This document shows, piece by piece, positions 44,249 to 54,185 of a stretch of 64,000 nucleotides of DNA. Under the pieces are notes generated by a model that was not told where the DNA came from, ran no database searches, and saw only the letters and a list, made by a program, of their open reading frames with translations. The position numbers and the translations under genes were made by a program. The stretch is from HT1-32 sp040219025 (GTDB lineage Bacteria; Pseudomonadota; Alphaproteobacteria; Rhodospirillales; HT1-32). The stretch is from the NCBI GenBank assembly GCA_040219025.1, contig JAVJTE010000003.1, positions 1 through 64,000 of the forward strand, in the 5' to 3' direction. Each line of letters begins with the position of its first letter. Positions within the stretch are counted from its first letter, which is position 1.

Positions 44249-45268
44249 ATGGGTCGGACGAAGGACGACTACAGGAGCCTGGCAGGCGTTGATAAGGCAG
44301 CCATCTTCATGCTGTCACTCAACGACAATCAGGCAACGAAGATATTCGAGATGATGGACGACGAGGAGATCAAGGAGCTGTCGCAGGCGATGGCGAACCT
44401 GGGTTCCGTGTCATCCACCGTTGTCGAACGCCTGTTTGTCGAATTTGCCGACCAGTTATCTTCAACCGGATCACTTGTCGGAACCTACGATTCCACCGAA
44501 CGGCTGCTGATGAAAAGCATGGGTGCGGAACGCGCCGCGGCCATGATGGAAGAAATCCGGGGTCCGGCCGGCCGCACCATGTGGGAAAAGCTGGCGAATG
44601 TGAACGAGGCCGTTCTCGCCAACTATCTGAAAAACGAATATCCGCAGACCGTCGCCGTTGTCCTCTCGAAGATCCGGGGTGACCACGCCGCTGCTGTATT
44701 GTCGCTGCTGCCGGAAACCTTCTCCATGGAAGTCATCATGCGGATGCTCCGCATGGAAGCCGTCCAGAAAGAGGTTCTCGACGGCGTCGAGAAGACATTG
44801 CGGACGGAATTCATGTCCAACCTTGCCCGCACCCAGCGGCGGGATGCCCATGAAATGATGGCTGAAATTTTCAACCATCTGGACCGCAACACGGAAAACC
44901 GTTTCGTCACCGCACTGGAAGAACGTAACCGTGAAAGCGCCGAAAAGATCAAGGCGCTGATGTTCACCTTCGAAGACCTGATCCGTCTCGATACTGCCGG
45001 CGTCCAGACCGTCCTGCGGTCTGTCGAAAAGGACAAGCTGGCAATGGCCCTGAAAGGCGCTTCTGAGGCCATCGCCGAGATGTTTTTCAACAACATGTCG
45101 GAACGTGCCGGCAAGATGTTGCGCGAAGATATGGATGCCCTCGGCCCTGTCAGGCTGAAAGATGTCGACGACGCCCAGGCGATCATCGTGGTCGCCGCAA
45201 AGGAGCTCGCCGACCGGGGCGAAATCGTGATCTCCGACGGTGGCGCAGAAGACGAACTGATTTACTAG
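44249..45268 (+). CDS. fliG: Flagellar motor switch protein FliG
   Basis: The 339-residue rotor protein has the three armadillo-like domains of FliG; the usual EHPQ-motif reads E-Y-P-Q (about residues 130-133), followed by TVAVVLSKIRGDHAAAVL. The C-terminal torque helix block RSVEKDKLAMALKGAS is present. GGGGGTCGGAGA precedes the ATG. It interacts with FliF, FliM/N and MotA. Confidence 0.97.
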   Translation: MGRTKDDYRSLAGVDKAAIFMLSLNDNQATKIFEMMDDEEIKELSQAMANLGSVSSTVVERLFVEFADQLSSTGSLVGTYDSTERLLMKSMGAERAAAMMEEIRGPAGRTMWEKLANVNEAVLANYLKNEYPQTVAVVLSKIRGDHAAAVLSLLPETFSMEVIMRMLRMEAVQKEVLDGVEKTLRTEFMSNLARTQRRDAHEMMAEIFNHLDRNTENRFVTALEERNRESAEKIKALMFTFEDLIRLDTAGVQTVLRSVEKDKLAMALKGASEAIAEMFFNNMSERAGKMLREDMDALGPVRLKDVDDAQAIIVVAAKELADRGEIVISDGGAEDELIY

Positions 45269-45283
45269 GGCTGCACAGAAATC

Positions 45284-46135
45284 ATGGCCGCCATTCAAAA
45301 ATTCCTGTTCGACAAGTCGTTCGACGAACCGGACATGTCAGCAATCAAAAAGAAGAAGGCCCAGGCGGAAGCGCCGGTCGACGAAGCACCGGCAGAACCG
45401 GTTGTGCCGACCGTGACCATGACCGAGGAGGAATTTGCGGCAAAGCTGAAGGAAGTCGGGGACGAAGCCTATAGCCGCGGCAGAACAGAAGTTGAAGAGG
45501 CGCAGACCCGGTCGGTTGAAGACGATATCGCCGCTGCCTTGAGGTCAATCAGCATCCAGCTGCCTGACATCGCTGCAAAGCTTGGTCCGGAAGCGGAGAT
45601 GCGCAGCGGTGACGCCGTTCTTGTCGCCGCATCCGTTGCCCGCAAGCTGCTGCCCGGGAAGATGGCAGAAAGTGCCATTGACGAGATTGAGGATCTGGTC
45701 CGTTCAACGGTTTCAGGACTCATCAGCGAGCCTAAAGTGATCATTCGCACAAATCCTGAAATTGCTGAAAACCTCCGTGAGAGACTGGCCGAAGTCGCCA
45801 CAGAGACCGGATTTGACGGAAAACTGACGGTTATCGATGACGAGAAACAAGCCGTCGGCAATTGCCAGATGGAATGGTCTGATGGCGGTGCGGAACGGGA
45901 TGTGGAACGCATGCTGGGTGACCTGGACAACCTGATCGACCGCTACCGCGAAGCACAGGAAGCCGCCCGCATCGCAGCGGAAGAAGAAGCCGAAGCCGCG
46001 GCCCGGGCGGAAGCGGAAATGTTGGCAGACGATGACAACGAGGCAGTTACCTCCGAAACCGATGACCAGCCCCCGGATGAAAACGAAGAAAGTGGCCAAC
46101 AGACTGCTTTGGATGCAGACAACAAGCCGGTATGA
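45284..46135 (+). CDS. fliH: FliH-like flagellar assembly protein
   Basis: FliH is the stator that regulates the FliI ATPase. The 283-residue protein shows the FliH/YscL/V-ATPase-E-like core (about residues 75-225, with SVARKLLPGK and MEWSDGGAERDVERMLGDLDNLI) between a short N-terminal part (QKFLFDKSFDEPD) and a long acidic, Ala/Glu-rich C-terminal tail (about 230-283). Identification rests partly on position between fliG and fliN. The acidic tail is longer than in the E. coli protein. Confidence 0.85.
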   Translation: MAAIQKFLFDKSFDEPDMSAIKKKKAQAEAPVDEAPAEPVVPTVTMTEEEFAAKLKEVGDEAYSRGRTEVEEAQTRSVEDDIAAALRSISIQLPDIAAKLGPEAEMRSGDAVLVAASVARKLLPGKMAESAIDEIEDLVRSTVSGLISEPKVIIRTNPEIAENLRERLAEVATETGFDGKLTVIDDEKQAVGNCQMEWSDGGAERDVERMLGDLDNLIDRYREAQEAARIAAEEEAEAAARAEAEMLADDDNEAVTSETDDQPPDENEESGQQTALDADNKPV

Positions 46136-46161
46136 TAGATGATTCGCAGCATAAGGATTGA

Positions 46162-46536
46162 ATGATGGCGGATGATAACGATCTTAATCTGCCTGACCTT
46201 GACGATGTCGCCCCAAGCGGCGGATCGGCGGGCATGGACGAAGAGATGACGGAGCCGCCCGAGCCGGATATGAGCGCGGCGTCGCGTACAGCCCGCGACC
46301 TGGAGGCTGTCTATGACATCCCGGTTCAGGTATCTGCGGTTCTCGGCAAATCAACGATGCAGGTCAGCCAGCTGTTGCGACTGGGCCGTGGTGCAGTGGT
46401 GGAGCTCGACCGCAAGGTTGGGGAAGCCATTGATATATATGTGAATAACAGACTTGTCGCCCGTGGCGAAGTCGTCGTCGTCGAAGACCGGCTTGGCGTG
46501 ACCATGACCGAAATCATCAAGACCGACCGGGCCTGA
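46162..46536 (+). CDS. fliN: Flagellar motor switch protein FliN
   Basis: The 124-residue protein has the surface-presentation-of-antigens (SpoA) domain, typically containing DIPVQVSAVLGKSTMQVSQLL, RLGRGAVVELDRKVGEAIDI and a closing GVTMTEIIKTDRA. It forms the lower C-ring with FliM, whose gene is not in the window. Two ATGs in tandem begin it at 46162; either may be used. Confidence 0.95.
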   Translation: MMADDNDLNLPDLDDVAPSGGSAGMDEEMTEPPEPDMSAASRTARDLEAVYDIPVQVSAVLGKSTMQVSQLLRLGRGAVVELDRKVGEAIDIYVNNRLVARGEVVVVEDRLGVTMTEIIKTDRA

Positions 46537-46587
46537 CAGACGATGTCGGTCATTCCGGATCAACACGGGGCGGATTAGGTTCAGCGA

Positions 46588-47388
46588 ATGGCAGACAATA
46601 ACTCCGGGGGCGGAACGTCAATCGACCTCGCAACCATACTGGGACTTATCGGTGCCTTTGGACTGATCATATCGGCCATGGTGCTGGGCGGGTCACCCGG
46701 TTCGTTTGTCGATGTGCCCTCCATTCTGATCGTCATCGGCGGTACCTTTGCGGTCACCATGGTCAGTTTCTCGGTCTCCGAGATGCTGCGCGCCGGGGTG
46801 GTCATCGGGAAAACCTTTGTCGCCACCCGGTATGACCCCAGCGGTGCGGCGAATCAGGTCATGCAGCTGTCCGAACTGGCCCGAAAGAAGGGCGTTCTGG
46901 CGCTGCAGGGTGTTGTCGAAGGCCTGAACGAGACGCCGTTTCTGCACAAGGCCATATCCATGGTTGTCGATGGCACGCCCGGTGACGAGGTTGAACTTGT
47001 GATGCGGCGTGATCTCAATTCGACCATTTCGCGGCATCAGAAAAGCGCGGCCGTGCTGAAACGGGCAGCCGAAGTGTCCCCGGCGATGGGGCTGATCGGG
47101 ACCCTGATCGGCCTGGTTCAGATGCTGGGCAATCTGGACGACCCGTCGACCATCGGTCCCAGCATGGCAGTTGCCCTGCTGACCACGTTTTACGGTGCCA
47201 TCCTTGCCAATATGGTGTTTTCACCGCTGGCATCGAAGCTGGAAAAGAATTCGGACGAGGAAATGGTCGTCAATCAGGTTTACCTGCTGGGTGCCGGATC
47301 CATCGGCCGCCAGGAGAACCCCCGGCGGCTGGAGCTTCTGATCAACAGTCTGCTGCCACCTTCGCAGCGTATCACGTATTTTGACTAG
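46588..47388 (+). CDS. motA: MotA/PomA-type flagellar stator protein
   Basis: The 266-residue membrane protein belongs to the MotA/TolQ/ExbB superfamily: helices at about 13-35, 40-62, 155-180 and 190-215, with the conserved PAMGLIGTLIGLVQML and GPSMAVALLTTFYGAILAN. Length is nearer PomA than E. coli MotA. It would conduct ions with a MotB/PomB partner, which is not encoded here. It lies between fliN and flbD, an arrangement typical of Rhodospirillales. Confidence 0.9.
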   Translation: MADNNSGGGTSIDLATILGLIGAFGLIISAMVLGGSPGSFVDVPSILIVIGGTFAVTMVSFSVSEMLRAGVVIGKTFVATRYDPSGAANQVMQLSELARKKGVLALQGVVEGLNETPFLHKAISMVVDGTPGDEVELVMRRDLNSTISRHQKSAAVLKRAAEVSPAMGLIGTLIGLVQMLGNLDDPSTIGPSMAVALLTTFYGAILANMVFSPLASKLEKNSDEEMVVNQVYLLGAGSIGRQENPRRLELLINSLLPPSQRITYFD

Positions 47389-47403
47389 GGACATCTGAAG
47401 GCA

Positions 47404-48723
47404 ATGCGTCTACTCATTATCGGATCACTTGGCGGACAGATTGGCGCAGCGAGCAAGATCGCGGTGTCGCGCGGGGCTAAGGTTGTCCATGCCGATAACG
47501 TGGCAGAGGCGCTGAATGTGCTGCGGTCCGGTCAGGGTGCTGACCTGATCATGATCGACGTGAAGCAGAATATCGCGCAGCTGGTTGAAAGCCTGAAGTC
47601 CGAACGCATCTCTGCCACTGTCGTTGCCTGTGGTACCGAGAATGACAGCAAGGCCGCTGTCGGCGCCATCAAGGCCGGCGCGCAGGAGTTTGTTCCGCTG
47701 CCGCCCGACCCCGAACTGATGGCCGCCGTGTTTGAGGCCGTCGCCGAGGAAAGCCATGCGCTGATCGCTGCCGACAGCCGCATGCTGGAGACCATCCGGC
47801 TCGCCGAGCAGGTCGCCCCGACCGAGGCCACGATCCTGATTTCCGGCGAAAGCGGTACCGGCAAGGAAGTCATCGCCCATCACATCCACCGCAAAAGCCG
47901 GCGGTCAAAAAACCGTTTCGTCGCCGTCAACTGCGCCGCCATTCCGGAGAACCTGCTGGAAAGCGAACTCTTCGGCCATGAAAAAGGTGCCTTCACCGGT
48001 GCTGTTGCCAGACGGCTCGGCAAGTTCGAGGAAGCGAATGGCGGCACCCTGCTGCTTGACGAAATCAGCGAAATGGATATCCGGCTGCAGGCCAAGCTGC
48101 TGCGGGTGATTCAGGAACGTGAAATCGACCGGCTCGGCGGCACAAAACCGGTTCGGGTGGATGTCCGGATTCTGGCGACGACAAACCGTGACCTGCAATC
48201 GGAAGTGCGGGAAGGCCGGTTCCGGGAAGATCTCTATTTCCGGCTGAACGTGGTCAATCTGGCGATGCCCTCACTGCGCGACAGGCCGGCAGATATTGAA
48301 GTGCTCTCGACGCATTTCGCCCGCAAATACGCCGAACTGAACCATATGCCGGAGCGGGCCGTCGATCCGGGCGCGCTGACCATGCTGAAAAGCCACAGCT
48401 GGCCCGGCAATGTGCGGGAGCTGGAGAATACGATTCACCGTGCCGTGATCATCACAACCGGTGACCGGATCGGACCGGACGCGATCATGATTACCCCGTC
48501 CTCATCCTCTTCGCAGAAGGATGCGGCTGACGGTACATCGGGGCTGGTTGGCCGGACTGTCGCAGATGTCGAACGCGACCTGATCATCGACACCCTGCAG
48601 CATTGTGTCGGCAACCGGACACATGCCGCGACTATACTCGGCATCTCAATCCGGACGCTGCGGAACAAGCTGAATCTCTATAACGATCAGGGTGTGGCCG
48701 TTCCTGCTCCCGGCGAAGGGTGA
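47404..48723 (+). CDS. flbD: Sigma-54-dependent flagellar activator FlbD
   Basis: FlbD activates sigma-54 flagellar promoters and, in Caulobacter, links hook-basal body completion to late genes. The 439-residue protein has a receiver-like N-terminus that lacks the acidic pair normally near residue 8 (here LIIGSLGG), an AAA+ domain with Walker A GESGTGKE and the sigma-54 contact motif GAFTGA, and a C-terminal Fis-type helix-turn-helix (GNRTHAATILGISIRTLRNKL). The degenerate receiver is a mark of FlbD, which is controlled by FliX rather than by phosphorylation. fliX is not in the window. Confidence 0.92.
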   Translation: MRLLIIGSLGGQIGAASKIAVSRGAKVVHADNVAEALNVLRSGQGADLIMIDVKQNIAQLVESLKSERISATVVACGTENDSKAAVGAIKAGAQEFVPLPPDPELMAAVFEAVAEESHALIAADSRMLETIRLAEQVAPTEATILISGESGTGKEVIAHHIHRKSRRSKNRFVAVNCAAIPENLLESELFGHEKGAFTGAVARRLGKFEEANGGTLLLDEISEMDIRLQAKLLRVIQEREIDRLGGTKPVRVDVRILATTNRDLQSEVREGRFREDLYFRLNVVNLAMPSLRDRPADIEVLSTHFARKYAELNHMPERAVDPGALTMLKSHSWPGNVRELENTIHRAVIITTGDRIGPDAIMITPSSSSSQKDAADGTSGLVGRTVADVERDLIIDTLQHCVGNRTHAATILGISIRTLRNKLNLYNDQGVAVPAPGEG

Positions 48724-48731
48724 GGTCGTGA

Positions 48732-50885
48732 ATGGCTGACGCCCTTCCCCAGACAGAGAACCAGACACCTGAAGATGGCGGCGCCGGCGGCGGGGTGAAT
48801 TTCGACAGCCTGTTTGCCCGCGCCCAGGCAGCATTGCGCCGTGGTGATATTCTGCTGGCACTCGGCGTTATTCTGATCGTCGGTGTACTCATCCTGCCCT
48901 TGCCGGTCTGGTTGCTGGATTTCAGCCTGGCGCTGTCCATCACCTTCTCCGTGATGATTCTGATGACGGCGATTTTCATCGAAAAGCCGCTCGAATTCAG
49001 CGCATTTCCGATGATCCTGCTGATCGCAACGATGCTGCGGCTGGCCCTGAACATGGCATCAACCCGGCTCATTCTGGCCAACGGCCATGAAGGAACCGCC
49101 GCCGCCGGGAAGGTGATCGAAGCCTTCGGCGACTTCGTCATGTCCGGCAACTTTGTGATCGGCATCATCGTTTTTGCAATTCTGGTGATCGTCAATTTCA
49201 TCGTCATCACCAAGGGTTCCGGCCGAATTGCGGAAGTTACCGCACGCTTCACCCTCGATGCCATGCCCGGCAAGCAGATGGCGATCGATGCCGATCTCTC
49301 CTCCGGTCTGCTGGATGAGGAAGGTGCCCGCGCCCGCCGCAAGCAGCTGGAAGAGGAAAGCAGCTTTTTCGGTGCCATGGATGGTGCCTCGAAGTTTGTC
49401 CGTGGCGATGCCATCGCCGGACTGCTGATTACCTTCATCAATGTGATCGGCGGCATCATCATCGGTGTCGCCCAGCAGGACATGGCGTTCGCTGATGCCG
49501 CTGATGCCTATACCCGCCTGACCGTCGGCGACGGTCTTGTGACACAAATTCCGGCGCTGCTGGTTTCTGTCGGCGCAGGTATGCTGATCACCAAGGCCGG
49601 GGTTGAAGGCGGTGCCGAAAAGGCTGTCATCGGCCAGCTCACAAGTTACCCGAAGGTGCTTGGCATCAGTTCAGGTCTGCTGGCGTTTTTTGCCTTCCTG
49701 CCCGGCATGCCGTTTATACCGTTTTCGATACTGGCTACAGTCACGGGGATCGGTGCTTTCATGCTGGCCCGCCAGAAACGCGATGCAGCCCACCAGCTGG
49801 AGCAGGAAGCCGAACGTCGTCAGGAGGCAGAACAGCAGGCCCCGGTGGAGGATGAGCCGATTTCCTCTGCCCTGCGCATTGATCTGGTCCGTCTCGAACT
49901 GGGTTATGGCCTGCTGAGCATGATCAACAGCCCGCGCGGCCAGAAACTGACCGATCAGGTCAAGGCATTGCGGCGACAGCTTGCCTCTGAAATGGGCTTT
50001 GTCATGCCCAGTGTCCGCATTCAGGACAATATGCAGCTCGGGGCGAACAACTATGTCATCCGGGTCAAGGAAATCGAGGCCGGGCGCGGCGATCTTAGAC
50101 CGAATATGTTGCTGGTGATGGATCCGCGTGGTGACGACATCACCATTCCCGGCGAGAAAACCACTGAACCGACTTTTGGTCTGCCCGCCACCTGGATTGA
50201 TATGGCCAACCGGGAAGAAGCGATGTTCCGCGGTTACACAGTCGTTGATCCGTCAACGGTGATCACGACCCATATTACCGAGGTCATCAAGGACAATATG
50301 TCAGAACTGCTGTCACACAGCGAAACCCAGAAGCTGCTGGACGAACTCGACAAGGAACAGCAGAAGCTGGTTGCCGATCTTGTACCCGGCCAGATTACCG
50401 TTGGCGGAATTCAGCGCGTTCTTCAGAATTTGTTGAAGGAACGCGTGTCAGTTCGCGATCTGCCGACCATACTGGAAGGGATATCGGAAACCTCAGGCCA
50501 TACACGCAATATCATGCAGATTACCGAGCATGTCAGGACCCGGCTGGCGCGACAGATCAGTGACATGAATCTGAATGCCGACGGCGTGGTGCCGCTTGTC
50601 ACACTGTCCCCCCAGTGGGAACAGGCCTTTGCCGAATCACTGATCGGCCAGGGTGATGACCGCCAGCTGGCGATGCCGCCCAGCCAGTTGCAGGAGTTCA
50701 TCGCCAAGGTGCGGCAGACATTTGAACATTTCGCGATGATGGGCGAGACTCCGGCACTGCTCACCAGCCCGGCCATCCGGCCCTATGTCCGCTCGATCAT
50801 CGAACGATTCAGACCCGTCACAACCGTCATGTCCCAGAATGAAATTCATCCGAAAGCGCGCATACGCACGCTGGGTCAGGTCTAG
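48732..50885 (+). CDS. flhA: Flagellar export apparatus protein FlhA
   Basis: The 717-residue protein forms the export-gate nonamer. An acidic N-terminus precedes about eight helices; the FHIPEP-type block LRLALNMASTRLILANGHEGTAAA is present, and the large cytoplasmic domain (about 375-717) follows, with KNMLLV and IMQITEHVRTRLARQISDM-type segments. The gene starts 9 bases after flbD. Complete, with the usual length. Confidence 0.97.
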   Translation: MADALPQTENQTPEDGGAGGGVNFDSLFARAQAALRRGDILLALGVILIVGVLILPLPVWLLDFSLALSITFSVMILMTAIFIEKPLEFSAFPMILLIATMLRLALNMASTRLILANGHEGTAAAGKVIEAFGDFVMSGNFVIGIIVFAILVIVNFIVITKGSGRIAEVTARFTLDAMPGKQMAIDADLSSGLLDEEGARARRKQLEEESSFFGAMDGASKFVRGDAIAGLLITFINVIGGIIIGVAQQDMAFADAADAYTRLTVGDGLVTQIPALLVSVGAGMLITKAGVEGGAEKAVIGQLTSYPKVLGISSGLLAFFAFLPGMPFIPFSILATVTGIGAFMLARQKRDAAHQLEQEAERRQEAEQQAPVEDEPISSALRIDLVRLELGYGLLSMINSPRGQKLTDQVKALRRQLASEMGFVMPSVRIQDNMQLGANNYVIRVKEIEAGRGDLRPNMLLVMDPRGDDITIPGEKTTEPTFGLPATWIDMANREEAMFRGYTVVDPSTVITTHITEVIKDNMSELLSHSETQKLLDELDKEQQKLVADLVPGQITVGGIQRVLQNLLKERVSVRDLPTILEGISETSGHTRNIMQITEHVRTRLARQISDMNLNADGVVPLVTLSPQWEQAFAESLIGQGDDRQLAMPPSQLQEFIAKVRQTFEHFAMMGETPALLTSPAIRPYVRSIIERFRPVTTVMSQNEIHPKARIRTLGQV

Positions 50886-50897
50886 GATGAACCGGCC

Positions 50898-51884
50898 ATG
50901 CGCTTGAAAACCTTTACAGCCATCGACATGGCGGATGCCATGCGGCTCGTCCGGCTGGAAATGGGAGACGACGCCATCATCGTATCCACCCAGAAGGGTA
51001 TTGATGGCTCTGGCGTGCGGGTCACGGCTGCGCTGGAACCGGCGACCACGCCCGAGAAAGAAACCGAGGACAAGCCGCGGGTACAGCAGCCCGCCGCAAT
51101 TGATTCGATCCGGCGCACACTGGATGCCCATAACGCCCCGCCCCGGCTGGTCGATCGCCTGCTGAATGCAGCCCGGCAGATCGAGGTTGAAGACCCGGTC
51201 ATGGCGCTGGCCGGCGCACTGGAGGCCGGTTTTACCTTCGCCCCCATTCCGCAGGATGCTGCACCAAAGCCCTTCATGCTGATCGGCCCGCACGGGGTCG
51301 GCAAAACCGTAACCGTCGCCAAACTGGCCGCCCGGGCAATGCTGGCCGGCAACCCGGTACGGGTCATCACGACCGATACCACCAGTGCCGGTGCCATTGC
51401 CCGGCTGGATGCCTTCACCAAGATCATGAGCATCCGGCTGGAAACTGCCGAAAGCGCTGCCGCCCTGGCAAAATTACTGCAAAGCCGTACCGGTAACGAG
51501 CTGACCTTCATCGACAGCACTGCCGGAAATCCGTTTAACCGGATGGATATGGCCGATCTGGCGGATTACTTCGCCGCAGCGGAACTGGAACCCGTTCTGG
51601 TCCTGGCTGCCGGGGGTGACCCGCTGGAATCAGCAGAAATCGGTGAAGCCTATGCAGGACTGGGCGCGACAAGACTACTGGCGACCCGCCTCGACATGAC
51701 CCGGCGTCTGGGCAGTCTGCTCAGTGCGGCGGATGCAGGTCGCATGATGTTCTGTGATGTCTGTGCCACGCCACAGGTAGCCAACGGTGTCAGCCCGATC
51801 AATCCGGTCGTTCTGGCCCAGTTGCTAATGCCCGATTATCAACAGTCAACTTCGAGTTATTCCCTCGGTGAGGCCCTATCATGA
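50898..51884 (+). CDS. flhF: Flagellar GTPase FlhF
   Basis: FlhF is an SRP-type GTPase that sets flagellar position. The 328-residue protein has an N-terminal segment with the signature MRLKTFTAIDMADAMRLVRLE-like start, a low-complexity stretch (about 48-66), and the G-domain with Walker A GPHGVGKT at 130-137, DTTSAGAIARLDAF (about 158-171) and a FIDSTAGNP block (usual DTAG replaced by DSTAG). The motif of the third G-box reads ATRLDMTRRLG. Its end overlaps flhG by four bases. Confidence 0.93.
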   Translation: MRLKTFTAIDMADAMRLVRLEMGDDAIIVSTQKGIDGSGVRVTAALEPATTPEKETEDKPRVQQPAAIDSIRRTLDAHNAPPRLVDRLLNAARQIEVEDPVMALAGALEAGFTFAPIPQDAAPKPFMLIGPHGVGKTVTVAKLAARAMLAGNPVRVITTDTTSAGAIARLDAFTKIMSIRLETAESAAALAKLLQSRTGNELTFIDSTAGNPFNRMDMADLADYFAAAELEPVLVLAAGGDPLESAEIGEAYAGLGATRLLATRLDMTRRLGSLLSAADAGRMMFCDVCATPQVANGVSPINPVVLAQLLMPDYQQSTSSYSLGEALS

Positions 51885-52675
51885 GTACTGTCACACCACT
51901 CGCGCCCCGAACCAACGCCCGGCCCAGAGGCCGAAATCTGGTCGCCATCGCATCCGGCAAGGGGGGCGTCGGCAAGACACTCTTTGCCATCAGCCTGAGC
52001 CACGCCCTCGCCCGTGCCGGCCGCAAGGTGCTGCTGTTCGATGGCGATCTCGGCCTGGCCAACGTGGATATCCAGCTGGGCCTGATGCCAAAGCATGATC
52101 TCGGCGGCGTTATCGCCGGCCGGATGTCGCTCAATCAGGCGGTTCTGCCGTTTGATGATGGTGGGTTTGATATCATCTCCGGGCGTTCCGGATCTGGTAG
52201 TCTGGTTGACCTGCCGGTCGGCCGGCTGCAGGGACTTGGTGATGACCTGACCCTGATGGCAGCCAACTACGACCATGTCATCATTGACCTTGGTGCCGGT
52301 GTCGAGAAGACCGTCCGCGCCCTGACCAACAATGTCGGCGTGATCCTTGTTGTCACCACCGACGAGCCAACCTCCCTGACCGATGCCTATGCCTTTATCA
52401 AGGTCACCCATATGGATCAGCCGGATGCGGATATCCGGGTCGTCGTCAATATGTCGAACACGCCGAAGGAAGGCGAGCGCACCTACAACACCCTGCTGAA
52501 GGCCTGTGAGGGCTTCCTGAAATTCAGTCCGGCCCTCGCCGGAACAGTACGTCGTGATGACAAGGTGCGTTCGGCGATCCGCAGCCAGACTCCGTTGCTG
52601 ATGCGCTATCCCAACACCGATGCTGCTTCGGACATTGAGGCAATTGCCACCCGCCTGATCAAGGGCAGTGGCTGA
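51881..52675 (+). CDS. flhG: Flagellar number regulator FlhG (FleN, MinD-like ATPase)
   Basis: The 264-residue ParA/MinD-type ATPase has the deviant Walker A SGKGGVGKT (about 25-33), DGDLGLANVDIQLGL (about 50-64) and the VTTDEPTSLTDAYA block. With FlhF it sets the number of flagella. The order flhA-flhF-flhG is the canonical one. The gene overlaps flhF and the following fliK-like gene, so all three are translationally coupled. Confidence 0.95.
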   Translation: MSTVTPLAPRTNARPRGRNLVAIASGKGGVGKTLFAISLSHALARAGRKVLLFDGDLGLANVDIQLGLMPKHDLGGVIAGRMSLNQAVLPFDDGGFDIISGRSGSGSLVDLPVGRLQGLGDDLTLMAANYDHVIIDLGAGVEKTVRALTNNVGVILVVTTDEPTSLTDAYAFIKVTHMDQPDADIRVVVNMSNTPKEGERTYNTLLKACEGFLKFSPALAGTVRRDDKVRSAIRSQTPLLMRYPNTDAASDIEAIATRLIKGSG

Positions 52676-54185
52676 AAATCCATCGATCATGGTGACAATA
52701 ACCCCGCAGGCCCTGCCCCAGCCCGTTCCGGGAACGACGTCGCCAAACCCTGTTGTCACCTTCAGCAACCCGACAGCAGCGCTCGCCGCCCTCGGCGGCA
52801 ATACCGCAGTTCAGGTTGCGGTGTCGGCCAGCCAGCCCACATCCACAGGTGCCGTTCTGTTATTACAGGTTGCCGGTCAGACACTGGAAGTCCGCAGCCC
52901 GGTGTCACTTGCGCCCGGCACGCAGGCAGAACTGAAACTGTTGCCCGCAGCCGGTGGTGCCAGAGCCCAGCTGGTTCTGCCAAATGCTGGCAAGACAGCG
53001 GGAAGTGCCGGGGGAAACGCGGGGGGGAATGCTCCCGCCGTCAGGCCGGATGGCAACCCGGCGATCATCACCATCAAGGGTACCCTGCAGGCAACGGTCA
53101 TCCGCCCGGCCGCCGGCACCCTGTCAGCAACAACCTCTTCTGCCCCGGCGACTGCCGCCACCGGCTCCTCTCCTGCTGCAACGACCGGAGCACCTGCTAC
53201 TCCTGTGACCCCGGCAGCGGGCACCACACCGTCAGCCAGCGGCAACCCGCCACCGGCAACCGGTACTGCGACGTCCGCGCCCCGGGCACTTGTTCCGGGC
53301 AGCACACTCACGGTACGCCCGCTGCCTGCGGGTACACCTGCCACCTCTCCGGCAACGACCGTCCTGACGGCAACAGTTGCCGGCAGCAGTACCGGCGGCA
53401 CCACAATCCTCACCTCGCCCGCCGGCTCGCTGTCGCTGAATCTGCCGGATGCGCCGCCGCCCGGAGGGCAGATCCGGCTCGAAATTCTGGAGATCCTGCC
53501 CGCCCCCCTGACGGGAAGCCCGACGGTTGCGACCACAGGCCTGAGGGGGCTTGGGGATAGCCTGCTCCAGATCATGCAGGTGCTGTCGCGCAACAATCCG
53601 GATACCGCCCGCGAGCTTGCCGCCCGCCTGCCACAGGCCAGTCCGCAACTGGCGGCAAACCTTATCCGGATGGTCAGTAATCTGCGCATGGGGCAGGTTG
53701 GCCCGGTCATCGGCGATACGGTGATGCAACTGCTTGAACGAACCGGACGGGGCGGACTGATCGCCCGCGCCCGCGAGGATGCACAGACAGCCCGACAGAC
53801 CAGCGGCGAGAACAGCGACTGGCGGAGTTATCAGCTGCCGTTCCTGAACGGACAGCAGATAGAGCCCATCAGGCTCTATCTCCATCATCCGGAAGATGAC
53901 GATGGCAACCCCGATCCGGATCAGGCGATAAAACGGTTTCTCATTGATCTTGATCTCAGCCATATCGGCCCGCTGCAGATCGACGGACTTATCGGCGACC
54001 AGAGCCTGGATCTCATCCTGCGGACCACCATACCGATGCCCGACAATTTCAGGGAAGATCTGAACCTCGTCTATATCACGGCACTGGAGGCGATCGGGCA
54101 GACCGGACGACTGACCTTCCGGCATGACGAACCGCTGATCGAGATCACGGAACCGGCAGAACCCCGACCGGGATTCTTTGTCTGA
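52668..54185 (+). CDS. fliK: FliK-like hook-length control protein
   Basis: The 505-residue protein is Ala/Pro/Thr-rich over residues about 40-290, a typical disordered ruler-like stretch, and ends in a more ordered FliK-like C-terminal domain (about 390-495: YQLPFLNGQQIEPIRLYLH, FLIDLDLSHIGPLQIDGLI, LNLVYITALEAIGQTGRLTF). FliK measures hook length and triggers the FlhB switch. Identification relies on composition, C-terminal domain and position. The GTG at 52668 overlaps the flhG end by 8 bases; ATGs just downstream (52689) are possible starts. Confidence 0.78.
   Translation: MAENPSIMVTITPQALPQPVPGTTSPNPVVTFSNPTAALAALGGNTAVQVAVSASQPTSTGAVLLLQVAGQTLEVRSPVSLAPGTQAELKLLPAAGGARAQLVLPNAGKTAGSAGGNAGGNAPAVRPDGNPAIITIKGTLQATVIRPAAGTLSATTSSAPATAATGSSPAATTGAPATPVTPAAGTTPSASGNPPPATGTATSAPRALVPGSTLTVRPLPAGTPATSPATTVLTATVAGSSTGGTTILTSPAGSLSLNLPDAPPPGGQIRLEILEILPAPLTGSPTVATTGLRGLGDSLLQIMQVLSRNNPDTARELAARLPQASPQLAANLIRMVSNLRMGQVGPVIGDTVMQLLERTGRGGLIARAREDAQTARQTSGENSDWRSYQLPFLNGQQIEPIRLYLHHPEDDDGNPDPDQAIKRFLIDLDLSHIGPLQIDGLIGDQSLDLILRTTIPMPDNFREDLNLVYITALEAIGQTGRLTFRHDEPLIEITEPAEPRPGFFV

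Noticed and set aside
53100..53330. Repetitive Ala/Pro/Thr-coding stretch considered as a tandem DNA repeat
   Set aside because: No exact repeat unit; it is the disordered region of the FliK-like protein.
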